Part shown: in pieces, positions 6,182 to 6,577 of the stretch
Layout of the letters: every line of letters begins with the position of its first letter
Position numbering within the stretch: position 1 is the stretch's first letter
Assembly (NCBI GenBank): GCA_003545435.1
Contig: DPYI01000042.1
Location: 1-6,577, forward strand
Direction of reading: 5' to 3'
Length of the DNA: 6,577 nucleotides
Origin: Patescibacteria group bacterium
GTDB taxonomy: Bacteria > Patescibacteriota > Microgenomatia > UBA10105 > UBA927
The notes under the pieces: generated by a model
The model's input: the letters and a program-made list of their open reading frames with translations, nothing else
What the model was told of the DNA's origin: nothing
The model's database searches: none
Position numbers and translations under genes: made by a program

Positions 6182-6538
6182 CTATTGCCCGCTGATGGTT
6201 GGAATCTTGATATTTGGAAGTTCGATACCGAAGAAATTACCGATGAGTTTAAATATAGCATACGCCGAAGCAACGATGACCAGCCCCATAATCGCATGGG
6301 TGATTTTGTTGCGTGCTGATTCTAGAGCGGTTTTATCTCCCTGAGAGGTGATCCACTGCATGCCGCCGGTGAGAAGGTAGGCAAGCGTGAGAAGAAAACC
6401 AAAGAGAAACACTATTCCGACGATCCCGCTGATGAGGCCTCCGACAACCTTGCCGCCCTGTTCCACAGAACCTCCGCCGCACCCTCCCAGCTGTGAAGGA
6501 AGAGCAGGGTTGCAGATCTGCGCAAATACTTTTTCCAT
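6182..6538 (-). CDS. T4SS pilin-like two-helix membrane protein (Cys-pair paralogue)
   Basis: The 118-residue protein has membrane helices at about 33-56 and 79-102 and the loop GGMQWITSQGDKTALESARN (58-77) followed by KITHA. It is the close paralogue of the 5635-5976 product and shares the T4SS pilin-like pattern. Its N-terminus MEKVFAQICNPALPSQLGG has an FA-Q cleavage-like site without a hydrophobic core, then two Cys (9 and 20) in a Gly-rich stretch that could form a disulfide outside the cell. An in-frame TAA two codons upstream of the ATG rules out a longer form from a nearby start. The upstream 39 bases show AT-rich sequence but no good Shine-Dalgarno and no complete promoter, so its transcription may begin beyond the right edge. 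Likely role: pilus or channel subunit, inferred from family pattern and neighbours. Confidence 0.87.
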   Translation of the reverse strand: MEKVFAQICNPALPSQLGGCGGGSVEQGGKVVGGLISGIVGIVFLFGFLLTLAYLLTGGMQWITSQGDKTALESARNKITHAIMGLVIVASAYAIFKLIGNFFGIELPNIKIPTISGQ

Positions 6539-6577
6539 ATATTATTGAAACCTAATTTTTTCCAAGAGTCCTGCAGG

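Noticed and set aside
6515..6538. Lipoprotein signal (VFAQIC) at the start of the 6182-6538 product
   Set aside because: There is no hydrophobic core, no upstream positive-charge/Leu pattern, and the residues before Cys do not fit a lipobox.

Overview
The window carries four minus-strand genes that look like part of a type IV secretion system (T4SS) pilin/channel locus. A very large plus-strand gene of unrecognised family runs convergently into them. The two-helix pilin-like proteins with a Gly-Gly-x-Gln-Trp-Ile-Thr-Ser...Gly-Asp-Lys loop, and the multi-membrane TrbL/VirB6-like protein beside them, are a combination I associate with Patescibacteria (Candidate Phyla Radiation), Microgenomates-like lineages in particular. 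That assignment rests on remembered family features and was not tested by a search. The sequence looks chromosomal: no transposase, integrase, tRNA, rRNA or CRISPR array is visible.

Layout. Positions 3-3509 (+) are one uninterrupted reading frame that is open at the left edge, so the true start lies outside the window. The readable part is 1168 residues, mostly hydrophilic, with a Lys/Ala/Pro-rich stretch at the left edge, an HTH-like segment, a predicted coiled coil and one C-terminal membrane helix. Only six bases separate its stop from the stop of the convergent 506-residue membrane protein (3516-5036, -), which has a signal peptide, a Gly/Thr/Gln linker, a polar domain and about eight membrane helices. 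Upstream of it on the same strand come three small pilin-like genes: 5140-5484, 5635-5976 and 6182-6538. The last two are clear paralogues and the first is more diverged.

The intergenic gaps are informative. Each of the two upstream pilin genes is followed, 6 to 7 bases after its stop, by a palindromic dispersed-repeat-type element (5546-5627 and 6083-6175), and the two elements are unlike each other. After each element comes a candidate promoter for the next gene. The promoters of the 506-residue gene and of the first pilin gene place the predicted transcript start at or within a few bases of the ATG, which suggests leaderless mRNAs. The middle pilin gene instead has a near-perfect Shine-Dalgarno sequence.

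Inferred working model: the three small proteins are candidate pilus or channel subunits inserted in the membrane, and the 506-residue protein is the inner-membrane channel component of the same machine. Separate promoters would allow different expression levels. The large convergent protein may be a membrane-tethered partner, but its position is the only evidence for that link.
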